NCBI GenBank assembly: GCA_000711775.1 | Contig: ARYC01017246.1 | Coordinates: 124,001-188,000 of the forward strand | Direction of reading: 5' to 3' | DNA length: 64,000 nt | DNA from: Oxytricha trifallax | Taxonomy: Eukaryota; Ciliophora; Spirotrichea; Sporadotrichida; Oxytrichidae | Shown here: in pieces, positions 50,420 through 61,640 of the stretch | Layout: each line of letters starts with the position of its first letter | Numbering within the stretch: the first letter of the stretch is position 1 | Notes under the pieces: generated by a model | Seen by the model: only the letters and a program-made list of their open reading frames with translations | What the model was told of the DNA's origin: nothing | The model's database searches: none | Position numbers and translations under genes: made by a program

Positions 50420-51795
50420 TTTTATCATCATTATAATAAAATCAGCGCTAACCTGTTAAGAAGATCGGCATTACTTGGATCAAGTCAAAAAAAGTTATCC
50501 TTCCAGCAACCAAGAAAAGTAGAGACCAGAGACGCTTGTACTCAGTGGGAGCCTAATTATGACAACTTTGACTAGTCTAGCTTTGATATTTAAATATAAG
50601 ATAAGTAGGAGGTTATCAAAGAAGCTGTGCAAATTGATGAGGAGGTTAAACAACCCGCCATATAGCATTAATAAATACCTGTCAAAGTTCACTATCAATG
50701 CAAAGAATGCAATAAAGTTTTCCCTTACAAGTCAACTTATAAGATTTCTGTGAGAAGTCATATTCTCATACTAGAGACCACAAAGTGCACTTGAAGCAAA
50801 AGCACAATTAAAGTTTTGTCTTTATTCATGAACTTACAAGGAATAGATTTCTCTAAAAGAGAAGATCATGAAATCCAGTGGAGTCTCTTAGAGTTGAAGT
50901 CTAGAAGGAAGTAAAAATGAAGAAAGCAGTCAAGAACTTTCCAGTCTTTGATATCAATAAAATCATGTGTTAAAATAGAAGCAAAATATTCCCATATTAA
51001 AAATCATTGACTTAGATTCTTGCCTAGAAATGTACCTCACTCTTGAAGATAAAATTGAGAAGAGAGTCATTACTGATGACTAATTTGCTTACAAGATATA
51101 TCCTTTCAATTACTTCCTTGCTGATGACAAGTTCCAAATGGAATTTGCTAATGAGTATTATGCTCTTTAAAAGGCAAAGTTTAAATGAGTGTAGGCATAT
51201 CATCTAGCTTGATGCTATTTTACTTGGTAAAGATCGTGTAGCCTTCAGGCTTTCTTTACTTGAAATGACTTACAGAGAATTCTTATCTGACAATAGATGT
51301 CAGAGATAAATTAGCTTGATAGTATAGCAGATAGTTGAAGGGATTGAAGAGCTTCACAAGCTAGGTTATGTTCATAGAGACTTAAAGCCAGAGAACATCA
51401 TGATGAACTTTCAGCCTCTTAGAGTTTATATTATTGATTTCAACAGAGCTCAAAGAGTGCAAGCCTCTGCATAAGGAAATGTATACGGCACTCTTGGATA
51501 TTTCCCAGAGAGGTTTGGAGAATGGAGACACTCAATGGGATATCTAGCAGTAATAATAATAGAGAGCGACATGCCAAGAAACGATTACTTTATCAGGGGT
51601 GAGAGAGATTCTAAGCAGAGAATCAAGCAATATCTCGATAAAAATAAAATAAATGGAGGTCTCAGAGAACTTGCATACTAAATTATTATGAAGCCAAGTT
51701 AAGAGAATTAACAAAAAAGAGAAACAATCAAACATCATCTTAGAAAGTTAAAATTCAGAGAACTGCCACATGACTCTAAGCTTATGTTTGTGTGA
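50420..51795 (+). pseudogene. TBE zinc-finger/protein-kinase gene (57-kDa class), frameshifted
   Basis: An open frame from about 50,420 leads to C2H2-type residues YQCKECNKVF near 50,690. One base out of frame a second finger-like stretch follows, CEKSYSHTRDHKVHLKQKH. Further shifts lead to a kinase-like domain: LGYVHRDLKPENIMMNF (HRD catalytic loop, complete), IIDFNRAQRV (DFN in place of DFG) and GTLGYFPERFG (activation-segment end), to TGA at 51793-51795. Zinc fingers followed by a kinase is the documented layout of the third TBE gene. At least two frameshifts make this copy non-functional. No ATG could be assigned. Confidence 0.75.
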
Positions 51796-51821
51796 GATAT
51801 CTTAAAAACTCGCTTGCTCTA

Positions 51822-51957
51822 CTCACTTTAAATTACTAATATTTAAACATTAAACCCCTACATAAACCCTATTAAAACCCTAATAAAGTATGCACTAATA
51901 GTCTACTTTTATCAATCAAAAACTCAATCAAACAACTGAAATGGTTTTGGGGTTTTG
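51822..51957 (-). repeat. TBE right inverted terminal repeat (~136 bp)
   Basis: Inverse of 46,174-46,308; the outer end reads GGTTTTGGGGTTTTG on the plus strand. Followed by AAT (51,958-51,960), the right target-site copy. Confidence 0.9.
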
Positions 51958-51960
51958 AAT

Positions 51961-52524
51961 GCTTATATAAGCGAAATTGCATTGAGTTATTTAACCTAAT
52001 AATAGTAAAATCTAAGAAAATTAGTAGTATAAGATTTAATTGAGCGTACTTGTGTATATAATACTTTAAATAATCATAAATTTGATTATAGCAAAGTAAA
52101 ATCGTTTAGTTAAATAAGATATATTAATAAATTATTAAGTTTAGAGCAAATTTAAATCAAAGATATAAAATTTACAAACTTTAAAATTTTTTATTAAAGT
52201 CTCAATCTAAAAAATCTCAAGAAAATAAGATTCAATCTCCCTAGAGATTAGATTTTAAATAATATCATAAATTATATTAGTTTAATAAAAAATATAAATA
52301 TTTAGATTAATGTAATTAAAAACTATTCTAAATCAGCAAAACAAAGTTATAAAGAAGATTTCATTGATCTGTAAAAATAATTGAATTTAGGAAATTATAA
52401 CAATAAATATTCTATTTTTAAAGTCAAATAATAATTAAAAATAACAGAGATGGCTAAATTTCATATTCACACATAAAATCCAGAGATAATTCATTCAATA
52501 ATTTAAATGAGGAATTAATCTTGA
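51961..52524 (+). CDS. 3' part of the F-box/LRR-like family gene split by the TBE
   Basis: Directly after the right AAT the frame AYISEIALSYLTQQ continues the family block seen as NSYLSEIAIYYFSQQ in the copy at 20,270. It stays open for 187 codons plus TGA at 52522-52524. The last part, EMAKFHIHTQNPEIIHSI, matches EVAKYLIINNESNLCHTI of that copy. Together with 45,496-46,173 the gene totals 414 codons including stop, with no other lesion. Confidence 0.8.
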
Positions 52525-54124
52525 ACAAAGTAAATAGTTTTGGCATTTAATTTTAATATATTTAAATTCAAATAATTGTATTTTAACTAAAAAATTAAAA
52601 AAATCTTTTTACTTGTCATTTTTATAAGTAAGTTCAAAACTCTCCAGTCTTTAAATTTTAGTAATTAAATTAGATTTTCTTAAACTATTATTTAAAAATA
52701 TGCTTTGGCTTTTTCTTTTTATATCATATTTTACTATATTGTATTTTAGATTTAATTTAGTTTCTAAATAATTTAAATATTTTAGATAAAATAAAAAATT
52801 AAATTCGTAAATCATTTTTATTAACTAACAAGATTATTTTCAGTTTTAATTGTATAATTAATATACAATGCTAATGACAAAGACTTAAATATTTTACAAT
52901 AGATATAAAAAAATTTTGGTAATGCATATAAATTTTTGTTTTACAAGCATTGTCTCTCTGTTACTATATGTAAATTAAATCTTTAACTAATTTTAACTGC
53001 AATTAAAATTATAATCATATTAGGGTTTGGTATTGAAATTTTAATTTTATAATTTTTAATTACCATTTAAATTATAATGAGTGAATTATATTATTAAGAT
53101 TTTGAGAATAGTATCCAATGATATATAAATTTGTTAGGCTAAATAAGTAGAAGTTATGATTTATACAATTTAAATGAATTTATTAAATTAATTTAATTTA
53201 AAGCTTTTGTTAGCTTCAAAAATATTTTATAATTCAATTCATTGATAATTTGTTATATAGCATTTAAGTTTATATTTTACTATAAATTTTCTTTTTGAAA
53301 ATTAAATAAAAGAGTTAAATAATTTGTATAAGAGAGATTCTTGGATAAAATCAATTCATTTTTACAATGTATTAAAAATAAAAACATTCTTTGGCTTCTC
53401 AAATTTTTATTCTTTCTCAATATTACTTCAAATAATTTCTATATCTTTCACACTATTATAACTTTGAAAATTCACTATTTAATCTTAGTGATAGATAAAT
53501 GTTTAGTGTTAATAAAAAGTGAATTTGATTCACTTTCTATTTTATAACATATATTAAATTCAAGAAAGTTTCTAGTAGTATATTATTCAATATTGACTTT
53601 AGATATTCATTTAGAGATGAGAGCTTTTCTATTTAGGAAATTGTTTCAGATCTAGTGCTATTCTTCTTAATTCTAAATGAAATTCATAAATTCACACATG
53701 TTACTTGAAGCTGAAACAATCTTTACATTAAAGTTATTTGAATGTTAAAGTAGACATTTATAGCAAAAAGTTAGACTTGTGCTCTACTGATATATGTAAG
53801 ACACTGATTCGTTCAATCAGAGTTCGAATTTTATATTAACCTCGTTTCTTAAATAATAGATTAAACTATTAAATACTATTACAATTGCTATACATTTGTT
53901 TGATTAATTTAATTAAAAATCACCCTTATACAAATGATTTCATTCTTTTATAATAAAAAAATATATTTAAAATACTAAAAAGTAAAAAACTTTAATGGGA
54001 AAAATAATTAATTTAATTTTATAAATATTAGACTTTTTTTATTTATAAAATTAAATATTTAAATAATTAGAAATAATAATAATATTAATATGAATATGTT
54101 ATAAGTTGTAAATAAATAATAAAA
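52525..54124. other. AT-rich 1.6-kb spacer
   Basis: No family copy or mobile element recognised. The open stretch at 53,341-53,547 has no family features. Confidence 0.4.
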
Positions 54125-55423
54125 ATGCTAACAAATAATTGTAGAATAACAATTTATTCTTACTTACCAATCAACGAACAATTTAGAGTGATTTCCAAAC
54201 TTTCAATTAAAGAGAGACAACTTGCTGAAAATATAAAATATCACATAGAAAATTCTAAAGATTACTTGGAAATTGATCTATAAATACCTGAGTTTACAAA
54301 TCAACAATCTACTCTCAAATATATTTGCAATTTTTCAAAGAGATATTCATTTTGCATGGATAAATAGAAAGATGATAATAGTTTAATGTCCTTTATAAGT
54401 TTTATTAAGGAAATGGAAATAAAAATGCAAAATAATACCTTCAAACTTAAACTTAATGCCTTAAGCTAATACATATTGGAGATTATAGATAAGTGGTAAA
54501 TCTAAAATTAATGTTAATTAGAAATAGATAATCTTTCATTTAATAAATAAAGATTCAATGAAAAACTATAAATTTTGAAACTAAAAAGAATAAAAAATCT
54601 TTGCTTTAATGATTGCCAAATTTAATTTTAATAATATGAATCCAAATAGAGTTCACTTAATGTTCTCCAGTAAATATCAGAAAAATCTAAGGAAATTGAT
54701 GAGCTATATAAACATGAATAGGATGTTAAGATATTAACTCTTAAAAATACTGTTGTAGTAGATTATATATTATTCTCTAAAATAAAAAATTTAGAAGTTC
54801 TTGAAATAGATGGCTCATTCCTAAGTGAAAATGTATTAAATTTCTTTTCAAAATAAACTAGCATTACAAAATTAGTATTGAAAGATTTATACTATTAAGG
54901 TATTAATAATATCCACTACTGGGATTCTTCATTTGTTTATGATCTAGGATTAAGCAAGTTTTTCCAAAGTTTCTAAGTCAACAAATTTAGAAATCTCGAA
55001 GAAATTAATATCAAAGTGACGAATTGCAAAGAATTTATTGATTTTCATAAAAGTTTGTAGCTTCCAAAACTCAAGAAAATAAATGCCAGATTTAATTAAA
55101 ATTTAATTTTGAATGAGATCTTAAAGCATTTAAGTTTAGTGAATCAGACTATCGTGGAAATTGAAGTTACAACTTTGACTTTATTCAACGCAATAGACGA
55201 GTAATTTGGAATTACTTTTTTGGATGCAATTAGAGATACGAAATCTTCCTTAAGTAAAATGGGAAGTTGCTTTGGACTTGAAATAGTTTAAGATATTAAT
55301 AATATTACAAACAAGGAAGCTGCAAAGTATAATATCACTAATCGTTTTAAGAATTTAACACATTCAGTAACTGTTTTAAAAGATATCTACGAGGAATAAC
55401 AAATAATTGCATATGAAGATTGA
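54125..55423 (+). CDS. F-box/LRR-like family protein, subgroup C, intact (432 aa)
   Basis: ATG at 54125 to TGA at 55421-55423, 433 codons without a lesion. It begins MLTNNCRITIYSYLPINEQF with SKLSIKERQL (F-box-like). LRR-like stretches follow, such as KLKRIKNLCFNDCQIQ, LFSKIKNLEVLEIDGS and KFRNLEEINIKV at regular spacing, then a C-terminal block QTIVEIEVTTLTLF and KMGSCFGLEIV. It is the best full-length reference for the family: all regions align with the copies at 20,270, 22,429 and 45,496. A role as a ligand-binding F-box/LRR protein is inferred. TAA/TAG are used heavily as Gln. Confidence 0.8.
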
Positions 55424-56314
55424 TTGTTTTTTAGAAAAAATTAATTAGATTATTACATATTTTTAAACTTACTATCAATCATTTAAATTTAATTTTGCTA
55501 TATAAACAAACTATTAAGTCATAATTTTTAAGAAATTTCTTTGTTTAAGAAATTTAAATGCATTCTTTAAAATTTATAAAACTTACTAACCTTATTTTCT
55601 AATAGAATCAATTCAATTATTTTCAATAATATTAATTTTCCATTTCAATAATTGAAATTTTAAAAAAAATTTTATTGAAAAATGTATAGTAAAATTATAT
55701 TGCATAAATATTAATAAAAAATAATAACATATTTTTATATTGTTAATTGTTCTTCATTTTCCATATTCCTAAATTAAACTTAATTATAATCAAAATAGTC
55801 CTTTATTATCAGGTGTTATACTATAGTTAAAATAAGTAAAAATATTATATATTCCAAACAATTGAATTAATATTATATTTAAAATTATTTAGCTGTTAAA
55901 CATAAATGATAGTGCTTTTGTAAATAAATGAACGATGAAATATTTCTATAAATTAATTTTTTTTTATTTATCAAATTAGATTGGCAAATTAGTATTTATG
56001 ATATCTATTCTTAAAATTAAAACATTATAGTTTTATTAAGAATATAAGGTTATAATAAAATTAAGAGAAAACATTTTTAAACCTTGTAAGAAAATTAATC
56101 ATATTTTAAATTTACTTGCTAAATAGTCGAACTGTAAAGCAGAGTAAATTACAGGATAAAATTTGCAAAAAAGTACAATGAGTTTATAGAGATTAAATAT
56201 AGTTTTAAATATTTGAGATACTTAATTTGCAATATTCCTGAAAAATTAAATATTTAAAAAGAGAGAAAAATAGGTATAATTAGTATGGGAAATTTAATAT
56301 ATAAAAATTAAAAA
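55424..56314. other. AT-rich spacer between two intact family genes
   Basis: About 890 bp. It must contain any promoter of the 56,315 gene, but no motif stands out. Confidence 0.4.
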
Positions 56315-57394
56315 ATGAAACTTCCTAATAACTTAAATTTGGTAATCCTAAGTTTTTTCAACCTAAATGATATTTTCTTATAAGTCTTAAAACTCTCAAG
56401 AAGATATAGAACACTTTCAAAATTCATTTTTATGTAATCCGAAAGAAACGATTTATTGAATTTAGCTATTACTAATGAATTAATGGGACACTACAAGGAA
56501 ATCTTAAACATTGTTGGCTTTTCATTTGTAAAAGTGAGATTTATAAAAGTTAATTTAGATGAAAATTTATTAAGCTTTCTTGATCTACTAGATTAATTAG
56601 AGACTCATAATCTAGTTAACAATATTAAATGCATAGAATTTTATTGTTGCTAAAGTATAAAAACGATAGAATAAATACGAATTTCTCATCCAACTATTGT
56701 TTCACAAAATGGATCTAGATTTAATGGGGATTTGTTTATTATATAAGATTAAAAATATACAGATACATTTTTATATAAGTTATTTGGTAATGTTTCTAAA
56801 ATTAATAGAAATATTTATGATATTGTTTCAAGTTTTAAAATGTTAAAAAATTACTAAAAATATGTCATTAATTGCAATTTTGAAAATATTAATATCCATT
56901 AAAGTGATAATATTATAAAATACAATATTGAAATAGAATAATTAACTCCTAAAATCAACATTAATGTTCAAACTGAAACATTTAATAAAGTGATTTACAT
57001 TTTGGATTAAGAAACCTCATTTTTAATGAAACATTACCACAATTATAATGTTATTTTTAAGTCAGAAGAACAATTAAGTTTATTATAGATTTATGAATGC
57101 TTTGAGATATTGTAAGACTCAATAAATGTTTTCATAGAAGTTAAGGAAGTTTTTATATCAGATATTGCAAAAAGATAAATCTAAAAATTGCCTTTAAATG
57201 AAAATATGTTCAATGAGTAACTAAATAAATTTGTTTCAAGTTTAAATAAGTATACTGGAAGTTAAGATTTAATAAAAATTTAATTATCAAAAGAACATAA
57301 TGACATATATAATATTAGAATGATTCAATCAGGTCGTAATAAGATAGTATCTGTGAGATGTAAATAATTATATCATAAGAAAGATATTTATTGA
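56315..57394 (+). CDS. F-box/LRR-like family protein, subgroup F, intact (359 aa)
   Basis: ATG at 56315 to TGA at 57392-57394. The start MKLPNNLNLVILSFFNLNDI with KLSRRYRTLSKFI is a good F-box match (LP, ILSF, KLSRRYR). The next ~70 residues (EILNIVGFSFVKVRFIKVN) are nearly repeated in the broken copy at 58,076, showing a tandem duplication. The C-terminal half is Asn/Ile/Gln-rich with few charged clusters. It is about 70 residues shorter than subgroup C and lacks that group's C-terminal block. No lesions; function unknown. Confidence 0.78.
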
Positions 57395-58075
57395 TTGTCA
57401 ACAAAGTATAATTCTTAATTCTATCATAAGATTTTTTATATAAATTGAAATACTATTTACTAAATTTATCGATTCAACTTTTAATTGACGAAACTATTTA
57501 TCAAATTATAAAAATATCCATTTCTTTAATACTTTAAGTTTATATATTTTTCAAGTAATAGTAATTTATATTTAACAATTATTATTTGTGATATTATTAT
57601 TTTGAAAGAATTAAAAATAAAAGTAAGTTATATCCATATTTTTAAACGATATTATTTAAGTTTAAGAATAATTTCATTTAATTATTGAAATTTTAGATTT
57701 GTTAGTAAAAGATTTGATTGATAATTAACAAAATATTAATAAATTAAAAATATATATTATTCTTAAGATTATATTAACAATACATAAGAATTGAAATAAA
57801 TTTTATATGATTTTATTTTTTAGATAAAATATAAATTCGTGAATTTGTAGAAAGCATATTTTGATTTGAAGTTGAAGTTGAAGTGTTACATCAATATATT
57901 TTGATTCTATTTGATCGTATCATAGATTAATGGAATAAAAATAATTGAGAGCTTTGTTTATTAAGCAATAAGTCAATATAAATGAATGAAATATTACTTC
58001 ATTAGATTAAACATTTAAAAAAGAAATAAAGTAAGTTTACTGAAAAGGAGAATTATTAGTTAATTTAAAATAAAA
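57395..58075. other. AT-rich spacer
   Basis: Between tandem subgroup-F copies; nothing recognised. Confidence 0.4.
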
Positions 58076-59100
58076 ATGAAACTTCCTATAAACTTAGATT
58101 TGCTTATACTAAGTTTTTTATATGTAAAGGATATAATTTTTTAAGTATTATAACTTTCAAAAAAACACAGAATACTTTCAAAATACATATTCAGGGAATT
58201 TAAAAGAAATTATATATTTATCTATTGCCTGTACTACAGACAAAGAAATCGTAAATATTGTTGGCTTTTCATTATTAAAATTGAGATTTATTCGAATTAA
58301 TTTTGCAGAGAATTAATTCAATTTACTTGAAATCTTCTATTCATTAGAGAAGTTTAACATTGTAAAAATTATTAAATGCATAGAATTTTATAGTTGTTTA
58401 ACTGATTAACCTTATGAGCAATAAAAGCTTGAAAATGCATTAAAACATTTGAAAAATGGGTCAAGCTATGATGGTCCATTATTTGTTTTTAACAATTAAG
58501 ATTATATAGATACATTTTTGTACTTGTTATTTGGTTATACCTTTTTAACTAATACGATTTTAAAGAGATAATCTTATATTACGATTTGTTTTAAAACTAT
58601 TAGAAGTTTTATATCAATTGTCATTTTGATAACATCTATAATAAAAAACTTGATTACTGTCATCTTTCTCAGAAAAGTTTGTTCTCCTTAAAACCTTGTT
58701 TAAAATTAATATACATATTAAAAGTTTTATATAGCTTCAAATTATGATCTCGAAGCAGTAATTAAAGTTTTTTATGTTTTATTACTAAAATTTAATGTCA
58801 TCTCATATTAGATTAGCCAAACTTAACAAACATCAAATATTTGAACGTTTAGCTACTCTAAATGCTTTCTTACAATATAAGTTAAGGAAATTTTAATAAA
58901 CAAAATTTCAGTAAGGAAGTATAATATGAGAAATACTTTGAAAGTTTAATTAAAAAGATAATAAATGAGTATCTATAAAATTAGACTACATTTTTAGGTT
59001 GTAGGGGATTTGATTTAATAAAAATAGAAACAACAGAGAAAGAAAAGAATTTGCTTGAAACCATAATGAGTTAGCATGGAGGTTATTTAACATAATAATT
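58076..59100 (+). pseudogene. F-box/LRR-like family, subgroup F, frameshifted tandem copy
   Basis: Starts MKLPINLDLLILSFLYVKDI with LSKKHRILSKYI, then loses frame after about 50 codons. In the shifted frame it reads EIVNIVGFSLLKLRFIRIN and KIIKCIEFYSC, closely matching the intact gene at 56,315. It then decays through further shifts to about 59,100. Clearly a duplicate of its upstream neighbour. Confidence 0.65.
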
Positions 59101-59324
59101 AGTTAATTAAATTCATTATAAATAAAAAAATTATCTTCTTTTATTTATAAAAGAAAATTATGGTAAATAAACTGTATAACTAAATTATTTTTTTAAAAAA
59201 TTATTTTATTAATATTTATTTATTTACATTAAATTTAATTATATTTATAAAAATATATTTATTATATTAAAATTAGTTATAAATAGCATCGAATTTATAT
59301 TATATTTTTATTATTTTTTAAAAA

Positions 59325-59603
59325 ATGCTTCCATAATTGCAGAATAGTAATTTACAGTTTCTTGAAACTGAATACTTAATTTACCAAAATAACAAAACTC
59401 TCATCTAAAGAAAGAGAATGCAAAACTAACTAAAAGCCACATTGAATACTCGAATGATTCATTAGTATTGATAAAATACGTAAAAATAGGAAATTTAAGA
59501 AATTAATTAAATATTTAATTATGACCAACTTATAGAAACCACTGTGTTGATTGAGAGTGTATTACTACCTATTTTGATGATTTATGTGTCCAGCACCATA
59601 ATG
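59325..59603 (+). pseudogene. Truncated start of an F-box/LRR-like family copy
   Basis: ATG at 59325 begins a degraded version of the subgroup-C start (Asn-Cys-Arg-Ile-x-Ile-Tyr-Ser-Phe-Leu can be followed with an indel). The similarity fades before the GC-richer island begins at about 59,604, which suggests the island inserted into or beside this copy. Confidence 0.4.
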
Positions 59604-59910
59604 TAAACCCCAATTTTTTCTTGAACAACCAAGCACTTGATTTCGATGTTTGGCAAGAATTCGATGATTTACATGATCGTTTGACACCGTCAATTGGCGT
59701 TGATCTGGCATGCCCACTTCATGTCGATTCGTCGTCGATAGGCTTGAGTTGAGGCCATCCAGCAATCCATTCTCATCTACTAGATCCTAAAATCTATTGC
59801 TCCATCCTTGAACCATCGGTGCCATCATTGGTAGCTCAAGCAGTTGGACCATCGTTGGTGTATTGGTGGACTTGACCTGAGCAATGCGCGGAGGTGAGAG
59901 AGGTTTTGGT
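59565..59910 (-). CDS. Possible unknown coding segment
   Basis: The minus strand is open from about 59,910 through 59,565, with reasonable composition (for example LVDENGLLDGLNSSLS). The plus strand of the same interval is also open (FDDLCVQHHNVNPNFFLNNQ), so I cannot tell which, if either, is coding. No motif recognised. It straddles the proposed left boundary of the island. Confidence 0.25.
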
Positions 59911-60186
59911 AGTTTGACGATTGATTAGTTTAAACTTAAACTTAAAAGCGTGATTTATAATAGGGAAGTTTTAATCAATTAATTTAACTGTTCAACTGCT
60001 ATTGATGCTTGTCTTGACTGGTGCCAGAGCACCTGCGACTCCACTCATCGTCATTGATGGTTGACTCATACGAACCCATGTCTGATGGTGGTGCACCACT
60101 GCTTGACGCTGAACGCCCAGAGCTTGTTGACATCACTCTTGGTCATGGCTTTAAGGATCTGAGAGAGTCTCTTAACCAAGTGAATC

Positions 60187-60215
60187 CTATAAGAGGTTAT
60201 AATAAGTACACTTAC
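60187..60215 (-). other. 29-nt spliceosomal intron in the transposase gene
   Basis: GTAAGTGTAC at the 5' end and CTTATAG at the 3' end on the minus strand. AT-rich within a GC-rich gene. Its removal joins the RHLRQEQADSK segment to IHLVKRLSQILKAM without a stop. Very short introns are plausible for ciliates. Confidence 0.6.
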
Positions 60216-60669
60216 TTGCTGTCTGCCTGCTCCTGCCTGAGGTGCCTCTTGATGTATGAGAACAGCTGCTCGATAGGGTTGAGCCAGGGTGAGTACTCGG
60301 CATTGAATAGCACCGTCACCTTCAACTTCCTGGCAGTCTCCAACACTTCAGAGTACTTGTGAATGACTGCGTTGTCCATGAGCAGCACGATCTTCTTCAG
60401 GCCAAGGTCCTTGTCAGTGCGCAGCTGGCGCAGGGTGTGGTAGAGGAAGTTCTCGAACAGCACGGCATCGAAGGCACCCTCAATGACTTGGCTGGAGACC
60501 AGCTGGTCCTTAGTGATGGCTGCCACGAAGCTCATCGAGAACTGCTGCCTCTTGGTGGATTACTTGGTGATTGAGAGATTCCTAGCCATGGTGCCATAAG
60601 TGCCCAACCTCTGGCTGACTTGCTGTCTGACTGCGGCAATGGGAGTATAATGTTATGATGGTTGAGCAT

Positions 60670-61640
60670 CGAGGTTGCCAAGTATACTATAGGTGCTTAG
60701 TCATTCAACTAGTTGGGTAGACTTAACCTGGTATCAACTAAAGTAATATAAAATCATAGAGCTATAGCTTACCATCCTATTCCTTCACAGTGACTTTACA
60801 GCTGCTCACTGCCCTGCTGGACACTGCAAGCGTCTGGGTGTAATGGCTGTCCAGTTGTCATGGCCTGTTACATTGACCACCTCACTACCCTTACGTTGGG
60901 TTGACTAAAGCCGGAGGCTGGCTAGGTTCTGAACCAATGGAGGGAGAGTGGAAGCCGATTTCAGAGGGGTCTATGGTTGGCTTGAAGGCTTCTTGGAAGA
61001 GCTCTATATTCTGATCGCGTCGAAGCGCTTCTACAGCGATGAGTACTAAGCACTGCCCTCTGGGCTTCCAGGATAGGTGAGAGCTGAGTGTACTTATATT
61101 TATGACTGCACTTGACAGGGGTGGCAACAATGCTCTGCTCCCTGCTATCAAAGATATGCTGTTCCTGGGTGGAAGATTTCCTGCGTAACTTTGCAAAGAT
61201 CGATTTCGAGTTTGGCCTTGGAATCTTCGATGGAACAATTCCAGATCCAGCCACTAATCGTTCACTAATACCAACTTGGTCCTCCTAACCCAAGTTGAAA
61301 CCTTACCCATCTTGACTACCCCATCTGGAGCTGCTGACGACACTAAACTCAATCGATTAAGCAACGATAGCAATACTCACCTACTGGTTCCCAGAAATGC
61401 TTGGGGTCTCAGATTTCCAAGTTTCAGGTAGCTTTCATCATGAATTAAAACTTGGCTTTACAAAAGTACGATATCTGATCCCTTCATTTGATCCTGCTCT
61501 CTGACCCCAGTGAAAGTCGACATACCTGGCTCTCTATTGGGGTAGCCAGCCAGCATCTCAGCATACTGTATGACATCGTCGGTGACGAGGACCTCGGTCT
61601 TACCAACTACAGGCGTCAGGGAGGAGTCGAATCCACGACC
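60670..61640 (-). other. ~1-kb segment splitting the transposase catalytic domain, with its own reading frames
   Basis: On the minus strand a frame reads IPRPNSKSIFAKLRRKSSTQ and later, in a second frame, ALRRDQNIELFQEAFKPTID; another GTAAGC...CTTTAG intron-like stretch of 37 nt lies near 60,735-60,771. None of this belongs to a Tc1/mariner core. It may be a nested element, an extra domain in an unusual transposase, or an eliminated sequence. No flanking repeat was delimited. Confidence 0.4.

Larger units (their letters stand above)
46174..51957. mobile_element. TBE-type telomere-bearing transposon (5.78 kb including a nested cassette)
   Basis: It begins CAAAACCCCAAAACTCTTTC and ends with the inverse (GGTTTTGGGGTTTTG), so the tips are units of the hypotrich telomere repeat C4A4. 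The inverted terminal repeats are about 135 bp. The three expected TBE genes are present: DD34E transposase, a small gene on the opposite strand, and a zinc-finger/protein-kinase gene. Known TBE elements are about 4.1 kb; the excess here is explained by the GC-richer cassette at 47,327-49,088. All three genes show damage or irregularities, so the copy is probably not autonomous. Confidence 0.92.

Noticed and set aside
53770-53845. tRNA-like stretch (stem CTGAT/ATCAG and GAGTTCGAAT)
   Set aside because: The variable and T-arm spacing is too short, position 33 is C, and no acceptor stem pairs; at most a decayed tRNA-derived fragment.
60021-60574. Plus-strand open stretches of 71-113 codons
   Set aside because: Antisense of the transposase exon carrying LLMDNAVIHK and YSPWLNPIEQ on the minus strand.
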